Shown here: in pieces, positions 22,429 through 34,499 of the stretch
How positions within the stretch are numbered: position 1 is the stretch's first letter
How the letters are laid out: every line of letters starts with the position of its first letter
From: Hyperoodon ampullatus
Lineage: Eukaryota; Chordata; Mammalia; Artiodactyla; Ziphiidae
DNA: 64,000 nucleotides
Assembly (NCBI GenBank): GCA_949752795.1
Contig: OX457061.1
Coordinates: 36,054,338-36,118,337, forward strand
Direction: 5' to 3'
Notes under the pieces: model-generated
What the model was told of the DNA's origin: nothing
What the model saw: the letters and a program-made list of their open reading frames with translations, nothing else
Database searches by the model: none
Made by a program: the position numbers and the translations under genes

Positions 22429-23619
22429 AGGTGGTGCATGAGAACACTCTGTGCATCTTCCTGACTCTGTCAGCCTTGAACCTAACCTAACCCCATGACT
22501 CCAACCCCTTCTAATCCAACCTACTTCTTAGAACCAGCCTTGAGCAACATCCATACCTATTACATGCCTGGACCTATGCCCAACCTGATCCCAAACACCG
22601 CCTGTGTGACCTGCCTCTGCCTTGTCCCAGACGGGGAGCCTGAGGTCCTGGCCAGGTTTCCACATAGTATCAGCTTAAGGAGAAGATATTCAACAGCAAA
22701 TAAAGGCATATACGCTGATGAAGCAATACCAAAACACACTAAGTAAAATACCCACAGTTACTTGGACTTCCTGAATAAATATTTATTATGAATGAGGAAT
22801 TAGGTAGTGCTCAAAAAGAAAAAGCATGAATCTTATCTTTTGTTTCCTCAAATACATTTTCCTCAAAAATAAGAACAAGTGAAATAAAGTACTTGTAAGT
22901 GAAATTGGAAGACTGAAAATTATTTTGAAATTACCAAAACTAATGTATTTTAATAAACTGATTTAACACACTGGTAAGAAAAGCTGAGTTGCCAAGTACT
23001 TTTCATTCCCTTTCACAGAAAACCCAATCCTTGTCCAATATTCCTTAAACTTGGAATAGTCATTATAACTGAATTAGTCTTCCATGGGATTCCTTAGCCC
23101 TTTAAATTTCTTTGATATATCATCACTACTGTTCAATGGGTTTTTATGAAATGTGGATTATGTATAACAATTCAGATACTATACATTTCCCCTAAAGCAA
23201 GCATCCAGCATATAAACCTAAGATAATGATTTTTTTCACCCTCACTGAATCTGAAAGGTTAAAAACCAATGTAATTTCAAGTGTGGGCAAACTACAAACT
23301 ATGATGTTAAAGTCTCAAGAATTCGCTCAGGAAAGTCTTCATCTTTGCCCACTCTTCATGTTTCCAGAAGTATCAGTGCTGGTGTCCAATGTCAAGATGT
23401 TTGTACCACCTGAGCCTCCCTTTACAATACAAGTAAGGATGCAAATACTTGGAGTTCTCCCACGTTTAGCTTGAGCTTGTCAGACTAAATTAACTCAGTG
23501 GCACAAGAACATCAATTCTTTGAAGGTGAAACAGCCAGAGCAAAGTTGAAAATAAAAAGCATGAAGTCACTGCATAATACGATAGAGAGAATGATTTGTG
23601 CACATTATTCTGAATCTTC
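22429..23619. other. Unassigned DNA
   Basis: Contains a C-rich stretch around 22,470-22,660 with an 83-codon plus-strand frame starting MTPTPSNPTYF. I recognise no family in it. The rest is AT-rich with nothing identified. Confidence 0.45.
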
Positions 23620-23745
23620 TATTTCAAGACAAGGACCCTGAGGCCTGGAAAGGGTGGGTCCTGTCAAAGGCCCCATGGACAGTGGTGGGGAAACTAGTAC
23701 TTGAATTATGGTTGCCTGTCTTACTTAGTCTCCATCAGTCCACTT
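23620..23745 (-). repeat. MIR SINE relic
   Basis: 'tttcaagacaaggaccctgaggcctggaa' corresponds to the reversed MIR core TTTTACAGATGAGGAAACTGAGGC, followed by diverged equivalents of the splice-like CTTGCCCAAGGTCAC and the box-derived end. Confidence 0.55.
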
Positions 23746-23811
23746 AATTTATGGATATCCAATTTAAAATATTTTAGAACTCTTCACCCAGCTTTAAAAA
23801 GGGGGAGGGGG

Positions 23812-24010
23812 GGGCTTCCCTGGTGGCGCAGTGGTTGGGAGTCCGCCTGCCGATGCAGGGGACACGGGTTCGTGCCCTGGTCCGGGAAGATCCCACATGC
23901 CGTGGAGCAGCTGGGCCCGTGAGCCATGGCCGCTGAGCCTGCGCGTCCGGAGCCTGTGCTCCGCAACGGGAGAGGCCACAGCAGTGAGAGGCCCGCGTAC
24001 CGCAAAAAAA
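23812..24010 (+). mobile_element. CHR-2 SINE in a G-rich site
   Basis: A full-length copy inserted next to AAAAAGGGGGAGGGG. The 3' flank reads AAAAAAAGGTGGGGGGG, so the target was a purine A/G tract and the duplication is imperfect. The CpGs are well kept. Confidence 0.94.
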
Positions 24011-24539
24011 GGTGGGGGGGCAGGGGAATGAACCCTAAAGCCCTATCATGACAAAATAAGGAAATAAAAAATAAAAATCCTAACACAGCAATAATTCCAA
24101 ACCATTATTTAAAAAATCACTATGAAGCTATGAAATGTTCATTCAGTCATCAGATCTCCACTTACTAAAACTTAACTTCAGTACTCTACTTTCTCACAAA
24201 TTATGCATAGTTACTAGATTGGTAATTACACTACATAGGATTTTTTTTTAATCCAACCAAAACTATTTCTCCACATCCACACAGAGCTTTGTACAGTTTC
24301 TAGTGCAGAGCGTACCTGCAACAAACGCTATTATTACTTACCAATACACAAAACTGCTGTAATACAAAACTGCTTCAAACACACTGGCACCCACCTCCCC
24401 CAAACTATTCTTTCTATTCCTCTTTGACTTTTGTCAAGTGAAAAAAAAGCCACAAACAGGAAGGCCCACTAAGTATCACAAAAATGCCAACTCATCAAAC
24501 AAAAAGGTCTGCCTTCCATCTGTCGTTCACTTCCAGTAC
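24011..24539. other. Unassigned AT-rich DNA
   Basis: No feature recognised. Confidence 0.45.
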
Positions 24540-24900
24540 TTTACTTTGCTTACATTACTCAGTTCTTCCATGACTCTACAATCCCGCACACACCCCACCT
24601 CGACCCTTCACTGAGTTAACCCCTTCTCATTCTGCAGATCTAATCAAATGTCTCACTTCCTTAGGGAAATCCTGAATCACCCCAAAGTCAGATGAGGTTC
24701 CCCATTTAATTTCTTCTGAAACTCCCTGTGCTTTTCCCTTGTAACACTCATCACGTTTGTCCATATATATTTGGGTGCTCATTCGGTCAATATCCTCCTT
24801 CCCACTGGACTCTGTTTCATGCCCCCAGTGATGATCACTGCTTTATTCCCCACTCTAGTCCAACTATTAGCATAAGAACTGGTACTGTGTATATAATAAA
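24540..24900 (+). repeat. L2 LINE relic
   Basis: 'caaatgtctcacttccttag', 'ctccctgtgcttttcccttg', 'acactcatcacgtttg' and a trailing 'ggactctgtttcatgccccc' follow the L2 3' end order. The edges are estimated. Confidence 0.6.
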
Positions 24901-24955
24901 GACCTGTAGGATAATGAATAACCCTAATTCCACATAGAACAGCAACAAACTAGAT

Positions 24956-25175
24956 CAGTGTTTTTCAAACCACCCTTCACAGCCAGATCAGTGTTTTCAA
25001 AACTTCTAAATTATGACCAACACTTCTTTTAAATGAAAACGAACAGATTAGAACAGAAATGGGGGGGGAATCATGTTTATTATATGTAGCAAGCTGCATG
25101 AAACTGTCATTTTCTTCATATATATATGACCCTTTCTAACTATGGGTCATGGTCCAAAAAGTTGGAAAACCACTG
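24956..25175. mobile_element. Non-autonomous hAT (Charlie-like) element
   Basis: The ends are inverted repeats: CAGTGTTTTTCAAAC at the left, and a right end that reads CAGTGGTTTTCCAAC in reverse (13 of 15 match). The 8-bp flanks AACTAGAT and AATTGAAT match at 5 positions, as expected for an old hAT target duplication. The left end is partly repeated at about 24,983 ('cagatcagtgttttcaaaa'), a local tandem duplication of about 31 bp. The element is too short to encode a transposase. Confidence 0.6.
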
Positions 25176-26019
25176 AATTGAATGTCCCAATACAACTTCT
25201 CCCAACTTCCCACCAAAATGCTCAAAAATGTGCACAAAACGGCAAAACTGGCAGCAGTATTAGAAAGAGGCAGGGAAAAGCCAAAATCTAGGCATTATTT
25301 CCACTCACTCTGTGAAGGATGGGTAAAAAGAAAATTCTTGAACCACATGAATCTGAAAGACTCACACTGCACCTTTGGAAATTCAACAAGTCAGATGCTC
25401 TGATGAATGCAGAAAAAATTCTGAGTCTAACTCAGGAACGCAGAAGATACAACTAGACTGATAAAGATGAGGACATACCCCAACTACATGGGAAGCACCT
25501 TTCAAACTAGCATGAGTAAGGGGACCCCAAGTGCAAAGGAGGGTCAAAACTAACTAGAGACACACACAAAATACTGCTGTAGATTTTATTACAAACTAGA
25601 ATACAAAAGTCTAAAGTCTATACTTAAAATTTAAGCTATATGCTGAAATATATAGATAGTGTATATATATATAAATATGATGGAAATTGAGAAGCAGCAA
25701 GAAGGCAAAAAAAATAAAGGCATACTAAATTCTCTGTTGTGCAGAGGAGTGGGGTCAAAAGTTATTCAGTTCTTTGACTTTGCGAACCAGAGAAACACAG
25801 AATCATGAATGTATTTGGAAAACAAAGATAATCACTAGTGAAGTGGAAACTAGATTTGGCCATTTAAAAATAGTTTATATATATGAAACAAATGATACAT
25901 AGAAAAAGACAGAAAATAAAGTCCAGAAAGCATAGAACCATCAGAAACTGCCATTTTTATAGGTCAGAAGCAGTCAAATAACAATTTCATATGACTCAAT
26001 CCATCAACAATGACAATAA
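25176..26019. other. Unassigned AT-rich DNA
   Basis: Includes a short TATATA run near 25,655. No gene or clear repeat was found. Confidence 0.45.
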
Positions 26020-26175
26020 TAATGTCAGCTAATTTGTTCAGTGTACGAGGCACTTTTAAAGGATTAATTGAAAATTTAGGTATGCATGTTCCTTTACAAA
26101 TAAAAAATGTAGTCCTAGAGACATTATGTAATTTATCTGAGGCCATGCAGCTAAATACTGGTGGGAAGAAGTAAA
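26020..26175 (-). repeat. MIR-like relic
   Basis: 'ctttacaaataaaaaatgta', 'tgtaatttatctgaggccat' and 'gcagctaaatactggtggga' match the reversed MIR core in order, with heavy decay. Confidence 0.45.
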
Positions 26176-26219
26176 CCAGTGCTTTTCACAGTACCTCTCA
26201 GAAAAAAAAAACTTAAAGA

Positions 26220-26900
26220 ATTAAGGTCAAACATATTGGCCATAACAATAAATATTAAAGGAATAAGTTTCCCTTTAAGAGGTATGTTAAAATCCAATTA
26301 AATGTTGCTTATAAGCAAAAATATATGAAACAAAATGACAGACACCAAAAGTTTAAAATCAGAAGGATGAGTGAAATTATTTCAGACAAAGAAAAGAAGA
26401 AAACACTGGCAACATTAGTATCAGGAAAATAGCAGCATGTAGTTCCAAATGCATAAAGGCTTATTTTATACTGATAAACAAAATAAAGGCCTAACAGTAA
26501 TCTTTATGCATTTAATATTATGGTAACACATAGAAATTGCTATAAAGAAACTGACAAAAGCCCATTTGTAGAGAGAGACTAAAGGACCATTATTATCAGT
26601 CTGTGACAGCTCAACTACAGAATCAGGACATAGAGGATATGAATAATATTACTATAGTGGCTGAGTTAATAAACATATCTGCACTTGTCACCTGTAGAAA
26701 CCATGCTCTTTTCAATCCTCAGAACACAGAAATCCCTAAGAGATAATAAGTAAAAATTGTACAAACCTCACTTAATTACCATGATAAATAAAACCAATAA
26801 TTTATGCAAAAGTTTATATGTAAACAATAAAGCAATATTCAGCCAAGTCATACTGAGTCTCTAGTTGCATTCCCAATAAAGTCAGGTATTAACAAAAATG
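26220..26900 (+). repeat. Ancient L1/HAL1 relic
   Basis: 'acagtaatctttatgcattt', 'gctataaagaaactgacaaa', 'tttgtagagagagactaaag' and 'tgacagctcaactacagaat' reproduce a block known from old L1/HAL1 endonuclease-domain sequence. It contains no readable frame. Confidence 0.55.
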
Positions 26901-27249
26901 TTTACTTTCCCTGTACTGTTTTAAATTTTTAGTGATTATATTAGCACAAAACATAGAAGTTAAGCTATCTTCATTTTTTTAACTGCCACCTTCAGACTTT
27001 TATATGAAAATTCCCCCTCCCTCAATAATGACTGACTCAAAATTTAAAATAAAATACTGCTCATTATTTCAAAATCATTGAAAATGAAGTCATGTACGTC
27101 AAAGATGACAAGAAAGTTGATCAATGTCTACTCCTTCATTGAAAACAAATGACCTAATATCAACTCAAGAAGTGAGAACCAGAGTTTTGTTTATTTTCTT
27201 GATTTTTTTCCCCATCAAATCAGCCCATCTTTTTCTTTAATCAATGTCT
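26901..27249. other. Unassigned AT-rich DNA
   Basis: Nothing identified. Confidence 0.4.
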
Positions 27250-27520
27250 CCCTCCTCTTCTATTCTCACCTCCCAGTTTCACTAACCTATTTGAACTCAC
27301 CTTTCAAGCCCCCACATAAATGCCACTTTCTCAGAGAAACTTTCCTCACCCTCACAGACAAGGTCAATGCCCATGCGACACTTCCAGGAGACCCTGCTTT
27401 CCTCCCTAATTCCAAGTAACTTGGAGTTACTTGTTCAGAGGCTGTCTCCTTCACTAGATTGTAAATCTCATGCACTCAAGACTGTGTCTTATTTACTATA
27501 ACATGTGGAGATGGTAAATA
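27250..27520 (+). repeat. L2 3'-end relic
   Basis: 'aaatgccactttctcagaga', 'actttcctcaccctcacaga' and 'cactagattgtaaatctcat' are the L2 blocks AATGTCACCTCCTCAGAGAGGCCTTCCC and CACTAGACTGTAAGCTCC. Confidence 0.7.
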
Positions 27521-27524
27521 TATT

Positions 27525-27935
27525 GATTCTTTTATTCAAAAAATTTCAGTTCAAACAAATTTTTAATTCAAAATATTTGAGTTCTACATGCAAGGTATTA
27601 CCCTAAGGGTATTACACTGGGAAAACAGCAGTAAATAAAACAGGAATTTTTTTTAAATTAATACTTTCCCTCATCAAAGAAGTAAAAACAATATAAATGT
27701 AATGGAGAAGAAAATATCAGGCAAGCTCGGTAAATGGGAAGGGTTATACAACGTTAAATGTAGTGATAATTAGAGAAGGCCACACTAAGAAGGTGACATT
27801 TAAGACGTGAAAATGATGACAAAGCAACCAAATGGATACCTGGAAACAGAGCATTCCAGCAAGAGGGTACAGTCGATGGCAAAGGGCTAGAAACCACAGT
27901 CTACTCTGTAGGTAAGTCCATACATGGTTCTTGTT
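27525..27935 (-). repeat. L2 3'-end relic, reversed
   Basis: 'gaaaacagcagtaaataaaa', 'aagaaggtgacatttaagac' and 'gagcattccagcaagagggt' are the reverse-orientation L2 blocks (GATACAGCAGTGAACAAAAC, GAGGTGACATTTGAGC, GAGCATTCCAGGCAGAGGG). It lies next to the plus-strand L2 just before it, so the two point away from each other's starts in a tail-to-tail arrangement. Confidence 0.65.
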
Positions 27936-28029
27936 TAAAGTAAGGATAGAACTCTGGGAATATGAGTACCTAAAGATGGGCAGAGAAGCAAAAACTCTTA
28001 AAAGAATAAAAAAGCAAAAAGAGATAGGA

Positions 28030-28310
28030 AATGATTAAATATGATACATATTAAATATTGTGACTATCATGTGGTCAATGGAAAATTAACGTAAAAGATT
28101 TTAATGGCATGTGTACTTATGATACAAAGCAAAATGCTATAAATATTCAGTAAGATCAAATATTTTAAAAACTGCAAGAGTTATCCCAAAATGGAATAAA
28201 GAAGTTATCCCTGAGCAGTGGAACTACGGATGAGTCTCCTGGACTTTTCAAATTCCAAAATGAGCATGTACTGTTTTTACAACTTTCAAATGGAAATGAG
28301 TATAATTTTA
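28030..28310 (+). repeat. Probable L1ME-type 3' end
   Basis: 'ttatccctgagcagtggaac' and 'aaaatgagcatgtactgttt' resemble the ends of old L1ME copies (TTATCTCTGGGTGGTGG...AATGAGCATGTATTAC). Confidence 0.45.
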
Positions 28311-28929
28311 AAGAATCATAATGACTTAGAGAGAAAAAGGCTGAGAACAGATTATCTTTGCTCTATCTTACTGCAAGAAGGCATGCCAATATAATTTCCT
28401 GAAATGAAAATACATTTTTAATTGGAAAAGATCTTTTTTTAACCAGGTAAAGAGCAAAGTTCTACTGTATGTTATTTTTAACCTTCATCAAGCAATTAAA
28501 GCTTAAATTTACTTGACCAGACTTTATAAACCCCCATGGCAAACTTGCTGGGGTTTCTCAAAGTATGGGCTTTAGGCTGAGAAGTTTTTCAACTTGTCTT
28601 TTATTACAGTGATGACAGTAATATGATACTCAATGCTGTTAGTACAGCAGTAAACTAAAACTATATTTGCAACTCCACTCAGGCCCCAAATCACCAAGAA
28701 TCTTCCAGTTCTTTTCAGGATTTTCTTTTCCTTTGCCTGAATGGATTGTTTCGGAAGCTTTTATTCATCTCAAAGGAACATCAAACTGAAACTCCATCTC
28801 CTTTGTATCATACCAGGACCACCTTATCAGAGAAGCCATAGTGGATGTTCACTGAATGTTTGACAACCTACAAAACTATTTTAAGCACCTGCTGGATACA
28901 AAAAGTACCTGAAGAATCAAAATATGACT

Positions 28930-29085
28930 TACTGTCCTTGTTAAGACACCTAGTACTTATATCAATGGGAGAGGATCCTTTCACAATGTGTTCGGATATC
29001 AAATCATCACATTGTACACTTTAAATATCTTAGTTTTGTCAATTACACTTCAATAAAGCTGGGAGGAAATTTTTAAAAATAATTT
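28930..29085 (+). repeat. Old L1M 3' end
   Basis: 'caaatcatcacattgtacac', 'tttaaatatcttagttttgt' and 'caattacacttcaataaagc' followed by A-rich sequence match the well-known L1M terminus. Confidence 0.7.
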
Positions 29086-29419
29086 TTAAAAACCCACTGA
29101 GTATATATCACTTTTCTCACTCTCAAACTTCTCTCCAGCTTATCACATAAATTTCACTGGTATTTACTCTGACATATAACAAGTACTCCTGAATACTGCC
29201 AAGCTTTAGCTTCTCAGCTAAGTTGCAAGCTCAAATTTCCAGCTACCAGCTGAAAATCTCTGCCTCCTTAGTTTTAGACACGTCTAAAACCAGCATGCCT
29301 CACTGACACAATCCTCATAGCCTCAAGCCCCTGCTCTCTGCTAATGGCATCGACGTGCCCTTTTTTGTCCCCAGAAGCTCCCTGCACCCTTCTGTTGGCC
29401 CTTCAAGACTGACCCAAAG

Positions 29420-29766
29420 GACTTCCCTGGTGGCGCAGTGGTTAAGAATCCGCCTGCCAATGCAGGGGACACGGGTACGAGCCCTGGTCCGGGAAGATCC
29501 CACATGCCGTGGAGCAACTAAGCCCATGCGCCACAACTACTGAGCCTGTGCTCTAGAGCCCGCGAGCCACAACTACTGAAGCCCACACGCCCAGAGCCCG
29601 TGCTCTGCAGCAAGAGAAGCCACCGCAATGAGAAGCCCGCGCACTGCAATGAAGAGTAGCCCCTCCTCGCCGCTACTAGAGAAAGCCTGCACACAGCAAC
29701 GAAGACCCAACGCAGCCAAAAGTAAATTAATTAATTAATTAATTAATTAAAAAAAAAAAAAAAAAA
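29420..29766 (+). mobile_element. CHR-1-type SINE
   Basis: A full-length long-form SINE ending 'agacccaacgcagccaaaag' and a (TTAA)n-like tail at 29,724-29,749, then poly(A). The target duplication AGACTGACCCAAAG (29,406-29,419) is matched at 29,767-29,780 with one change (C for T). The TGAAGAGTAGCCCC block distinguishes it from CHR-2. Confidence 0.9.
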
Positions 29767-29780
29767 AGACCGACCCAAAG

Positions 29781-30819
29781 CAGACCACCACTCAGCCACA
29801 AATTGTAACCCATCAACTCACGCAGACCCCGGGCCTTCGTTATGACTCCTCTGCACGGAATGAGCTTCTCAGCCAGCTTGCCCATTGAGGCCAGAAACCT
29901 CCTGCAAATGTTTCCTCTACTCCAAGGTAGAGTTACTCTCTCCATCCTCAGATATTCAGATGGCACTTTGTTTAAACCTCGGTTTACAATATTTATCACT
30001 GTCTGCATGATCTCAGGCATTTGTATCCATGACTCTCCATGTTTAGAAGCTGGTTGAGAGCAGGGAACCATACTTTCTTGGTGGTTGTTTTTCCTTTTTT
30101 AATTTTTTTACTGTAGTGTCCTCAGCCAAGCACAGGGACTGAATCTCATAAGCGTGCAGAGATTTTAGCTGCATGAAACTGAACTGACGGGGTATCACAT
30201 AAAGGGAGGAGAGCACAGATCCTACTGAATTTGGAAAAGCCAAGTCATCCTGCCCTAGCCTTTGAACCTTTGGGTCTCTGTGTCTACTCAGAAAGTAAAG
30301 CAAGCAGTTCTCTGTGGAATTATAATAAATACCGGGTACAGAATGAAGTCCTCCTTTTCTCGACATGACAATAATCCCTCTCCCAACAAATCACAGTCCA
30401 AGATGGCAAAGCAGCCCCTTAACAAAAGGCAATTCTGTTTCAGCTGTGCTGCTCCCCGGGTAAGAACTCTCCATCCTTATCTGCTGATTGCCGACTGCTA
30501 GGGGGGCCTCGTTTAATGCTCCCATAATGAAACCTGCCTATAATGAGTAACTCCCCCTATCTGCTCTGCTCTAGAAGCAGTTGATAGGCCTTCCCCAGCT
30601 GCCTTGCTTTGCACCTAACGAAAGGTTCGCAGATACCCACCACGTGCTTCTAAATGCCCCGCCTTCCCTCGCCAGAGACCCGGATGAAGCAGAGTCCTGG
30701 TGGAAATAACATTCTGGGGCAATGATATTTGTTGTCTTGGTTGTCACGCAGCTGGAAATCGCTTTTCTTGTATCCCATTCATAATAGCCCAACCTTCCCA
30801 TCTCTGGAACAAGAACCCT
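29781..30819. other. Unassigned DNA with a locally GC-richer core
   Basis: Around 30,430-30,760 the sequence is GC-richer than its surroundings and carries a CACGTG E-box near 30,642. It shows no similarity to repeats I know. It could be a conserved regulatory element, but the sequence alone cannot show that. Parts of 29,900-30,130 look like faint L2. Confidence 0.35.
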
Positions 30820-30956
30820 TTTTTTGTTTGTTTTTGGTTATTTTTTTGGCTGGGCCACACGGCTTATGGGATCTTAGTTCTCCGACCAGGGACTGAACCC
30901 GTGCCCCCTGCAATGAAAGCGTGGAGTCCTAACCACTGGACCGCCAGGGAATTCCT
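30820..30956 (-). mobile_element. Short tRNA-derived SINE (Bov-tA/CHR-like)
   Basis: Read in reverse it begins AGGAATTCCCTGGCGGTCCA, has box A TGGCGGTCCAGTGG-like and box B GGTTCAGTCCC, and ends 'ggcccagccaaaaaaataac'. It lacks the CHR-2 body, so it is the short artiodactyl-type member. It is the only tRNA-SINE in the left 37 kb lying on the minus strand. Confidence 0.8.
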
Positions 30957-31789
30957 CATAGCACGCTGCACCGATTCAGGAAGAGCCATGCAGGCTCCTG
31001 GGACCTCAAACGTCTGGCCCATGGTGGCAACCTCAATCACAGCCTCTCTAAAACGAAAAGAGGCAAGAGAGAGCACATGCACGCACTGACACATACCCCA
31101 CATGCATCAGTATATATAAACACAAACATTAGGTTTGTATAAGCAAAAGTACAAGTATGGAAGGCTATGTAACAAATTCATGACAGAGGGGTTGGTTACA
31201 TCAGATGGGTAAGCTAGAAAGAGCAGAGGGATATTACATTTACTTTAGCTACATCTGTATCATTTGAATCATTACAAAACCCCCATCTTTCTATAAATGA
31301 ATGCAGCTAACTTCTTCTGGTGAAAACACTTTCTACTGTGTTCATAGCCGAGTGACTTAAACAGGATAAGTAAAATGCATTAACGAAGCAGAGTTCACTG
31401 TGGCGTGACCTCAAAATAGGTCTGACTTCCCACCAAGGCTAGGTTTGGATTATTCTAGGAAGCAAGTCATCAACTGAATATAGAACCCCAAACACAAATT
31501 GGGTCAAAAGTAAGAATATCTGAAATGAGAAGGAAGCAAGCCAGGGCTACAGATAAGACACAGTTATGCCTATCTCTAGACTTGACAACTAAGAGATAAA
31601 TCTGGGCAAAAAAGTTTCAAGTTTATAAAACGAAAATGAGAATACCAGGATCCATCTCTTCTCATCTTGTTAAGAAAAGCAAACTGACCTGAAAACACTG
31701 GGCCTACTTTGAAGAAAACATTCCTAAAGTTGAAACTCAACAAACATGCTCCATATCTGAAGATGTTTCAAAAGAACTTCAGTCATGAA
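30957..31789. other. Unassigned DNA
   Basis: No gene or recognisable repeat. Confidence 0.45.
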
Positions 31790-31915
31790 CATAATATGAT
31801 AGAACGCAAGCTCCTGGAGAGAGGGGACCTTCTGTGTCTTGTTTCCTACTGTTCCCCAGTACCTAGTAGGTGTGCAACACATATCTACTGCATCTGGAAT
31901 AAATGAACAAATTAA
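31790..31915 (+). repeat. L2 terminus
   Basis: 'gcaagctcctggagagaggg', 'acctagtaggtgtgcaacac' and a 'ctggaataaatgaacaa' end show the standard L2 3' terminus. Confidence 0.7.
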
Positions 31916-32001
31916 AGATTAAGGAACAAGTAAACGAAAACTAGAATTAGCAACCAGATAATATCAGTGCCTATTCTTATTTTACAGATATAAAAAGAAT
32001 T

Positions 32002-32113
32002 GGGCTTCCCTGGTGGCGCAGTGGTTGAGAGTCCGCCTGCCGATGCAGGGGACACAGGTTCATGTGCTCCGCAACGAGAGAGGCCACAACAGTGAGAGGC
32101 CCGCGTAGCGCAA

Positions 32114-32136
<23 letters not shown>
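32002..32136 (+). mobile_element. CHR-2 SINE with an internal deletion
   Basis: The head (box A, box B start) joins directly at 'caggttcatg' to the late body at 'tgctccgcaacgagagaggc'. This removes most of the middle, roughly 80 bp. The A tail of 25 and the duplication AAAAAGAAT (31,992-32,000 and 32,132-32,140) are intact, so the element inserted as a normal SINE or as an already shortened RNA. A two-base TG at the junction would allow a microhomology deletion. Confidence 0.92.
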
Positions 32137-32144
<8 letters not shown>

Positions 32145-32219
32145 CTTCGACTCATTCAGCAATAACAACACTGGAAATTAAAAGCCCCTTGATTCCCTCT
32201 ATCTTGATCACCTTTTTCT

Positions 32220-32530
32220 CTTCTTGTTTCTTGGTTTATCTCCTAGGTTCCTCCCAGATCTTAATCTCCTAGGAGCCTTCCCTCACCCCCACCCCCACCC
32301 CATGCCCCTGAGGGTCAGGTGCCCCTGCTTGGTGCTCCCACAGTGCCCTGAGCTTATCTCCCTCATCACACCTGTTACACTGAATTGCAATCATCATCTG
32401 TTAATATGTCTGTAAGCTCAGCTTCTGCTGGAGGGTAGGAATCCTGCCTTATTCATCCCCACTCCCTGCCTCCATCTAGCACCTAGCACAAAGCTTGGGT
32501 TATAGCAGGCGGTCAGTTCAGTGCTGCTAG
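32220..32530 (+). repeat. L2 3'-end relic
   Basis: 'tgtctgtaagctcagcttct', 'gtaggaatcctgccttattc', 'tccatctagcacctagcaca' and 'gcaggcggtcagttcagtg' are diverged L2 terminal blocks. A CACCCC run at 32,284-32,303 is included. Confidence 0.65.
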
Positions 32531-34499
32531 GGGTAGAACAGAACTTGTTTCCTCTGCCACCAAATCATTTCTCCTTCCAAAGAGCCAGGAGTATCCTTCT
32601 GTTAGGGACAAGTCTCAGAATGAAGGCAGCTTGGGGATTGGTCAAGAAGAACCACTTAAACATAGAGGAAGAAGGTTGAGTATAGCAGACTTACATGAAA
32701 TCGAATCCAGTCTATTGTTGTGAGATTTAAGAAAATGGGAAAAAAGAAAACTTGCTAAAAAGGAATGGTTCACAGTAGCCCACTCTGTACAGTGCATCCT
32801 AAACCTTAAGAAGCCAAGGCACACAGGATGGCCGTAACGAACAAGAGTTCCTTTAACAACAATCCCACCCCAAAGAGATCCATAACCAGGTTTTATTAGT
32901 CCAACTTTCTCTCTTTCAGAGAAAGAGGCTGTTTTTGAAATCCCTTTCCTTTATCTCCATGTTAAATAAAACAAACACAACCTGATCTACCTCATTCAGG
33001 CTTACACGTATTTGTTTTAGCACTGGACTAAAGTTAAGAGTCTGACCTGTCCTTACATCACTTTTTTTTAAAACAGTACCACAAAAATCAAATAAATTAT
33101 AGCCTAAATCCACACATGTAGTAAAATAGTCCTCTCATTTCTGAAAGAAATTTGAATGTTACATGAACTTCAAAGCTGAAGTTTCTACAGTACTGATCAG
33201 ATGACAGGAGCTAGCATCCGAGGATTGAGACAATTTTCTTTGCCCCACACCCCCAGGTCAATAATAGTAACAACAACATTACTTTGAAATCATACCAACC
33301 TGCTGAAAAAAAAAAAAGCCAGGGAATTTAAATAAAATCACCAAAACCAGCACTCTCCCTCCCCCTCCTAAAAAAACCAAAAAACTTTGAGTTACTTCAA
33401 CTTAACTAATTTAATTAATTGATTAAACGTGCCCAACCCAAGTTCCCTCGCAGAAGATAAAACAAACTGCTGGGAGGATCATTCATTCAAACTGTATTCA
33501 GAAGACAGTAAAAAGCAGCTGACCTAATCTCCTTTCATCATCTGTCTCCTTATTAGCCCAGCACCTCCAGATTCTAAGGCAATTAGAAGACTTACTCAAA
33601 TCAGCTCCACCTTTGACATGCAGCTGAAAGGCCACCCGACTCCCACCTTTGACACAGAGGTATTGCGGTGTGAGAGGAAGCCTCCAGAGTTGCTGGAAGT
33701 CTCTCCCAAATGGAGCCCACAGAGATTCTTCCTGTCTGAGAGATAATGAGCTATACACCTTCGCTCTGGAGAGTTAGGGGAAAGCAACAACAAAAGAGGC
33801 AGATGACCAGAAAGGAGGTTCTCAGAGTAGTATTCATCTACAGCATTGGGCAAGCTACTTCTACTTCTATTGGAGGTTAAACTTAATAAAGGATCTTCGT
33901 GGTTGTGTCAGCCCTCACTGCAACACCAAGGGTGCTTCTCCCCTCTCCCCAACATCACCCCCTTACCTTTTACAAGGGCATTAACCCCATTTCTAAGCTA
34001 ATAATAATTCTCTTCTGTGCCGCAAATATTCAACCACTGTGAAATACTATGTATAACATAAACACAGTCAAGAATGTCGGTTGCCATTAGATTCACATTT
34101 CAATTAGCATTAACTAGCAGGCCCTTCCCTAAACAAAAGCAAAACAAAATGCTTTCTTGGTCAGCTCTGAGCCCGGAGAGCAATTTTAACCCACATGCTT
34201 CAAGGGCCTCGCAAGGTCCAGATGTAACACAATAACATCATTAATTTTCACTAAATTAAATTTCTCAAAAGGCTGCTATCAATTTGGGGGCAATATGGGA
34301 GAAGAAACTGCATATTCTTTATTCTGTAAACTTTCTATACTCTGGATAAGCTGGCAGCAGTGCCCTGAAACTCACTCGGCATCAGTTACGAGGGTATGTA
34401 ATGGAATCAGGGCCCAGGCACCTCTCAATCATTTCAGCCCTCTCTATGCCCAGTATTTGTGACTCAGTGTCTTCCTGCGTTGTGGGGTTAAACTGTACT
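32531..34499. other. Longest repeat-poor stretch left of the island
   Basis: About 2 kb in which I recognise no transposon. Two overlapping minus frames (33,498-33,758 and 33,596-33,853) of 85-86 codons have no domain. The part at 34,010-34,320 is repeat-free; conservation cannot be judged from one sequence. Confidence 0.4.

Noticed and set aside
22474..22496. Interstitial telomere-like repeat (CCTAACCTAACCCC)
   Set aside because: Only about two units are present, which is within chance for a C-rich stretch.
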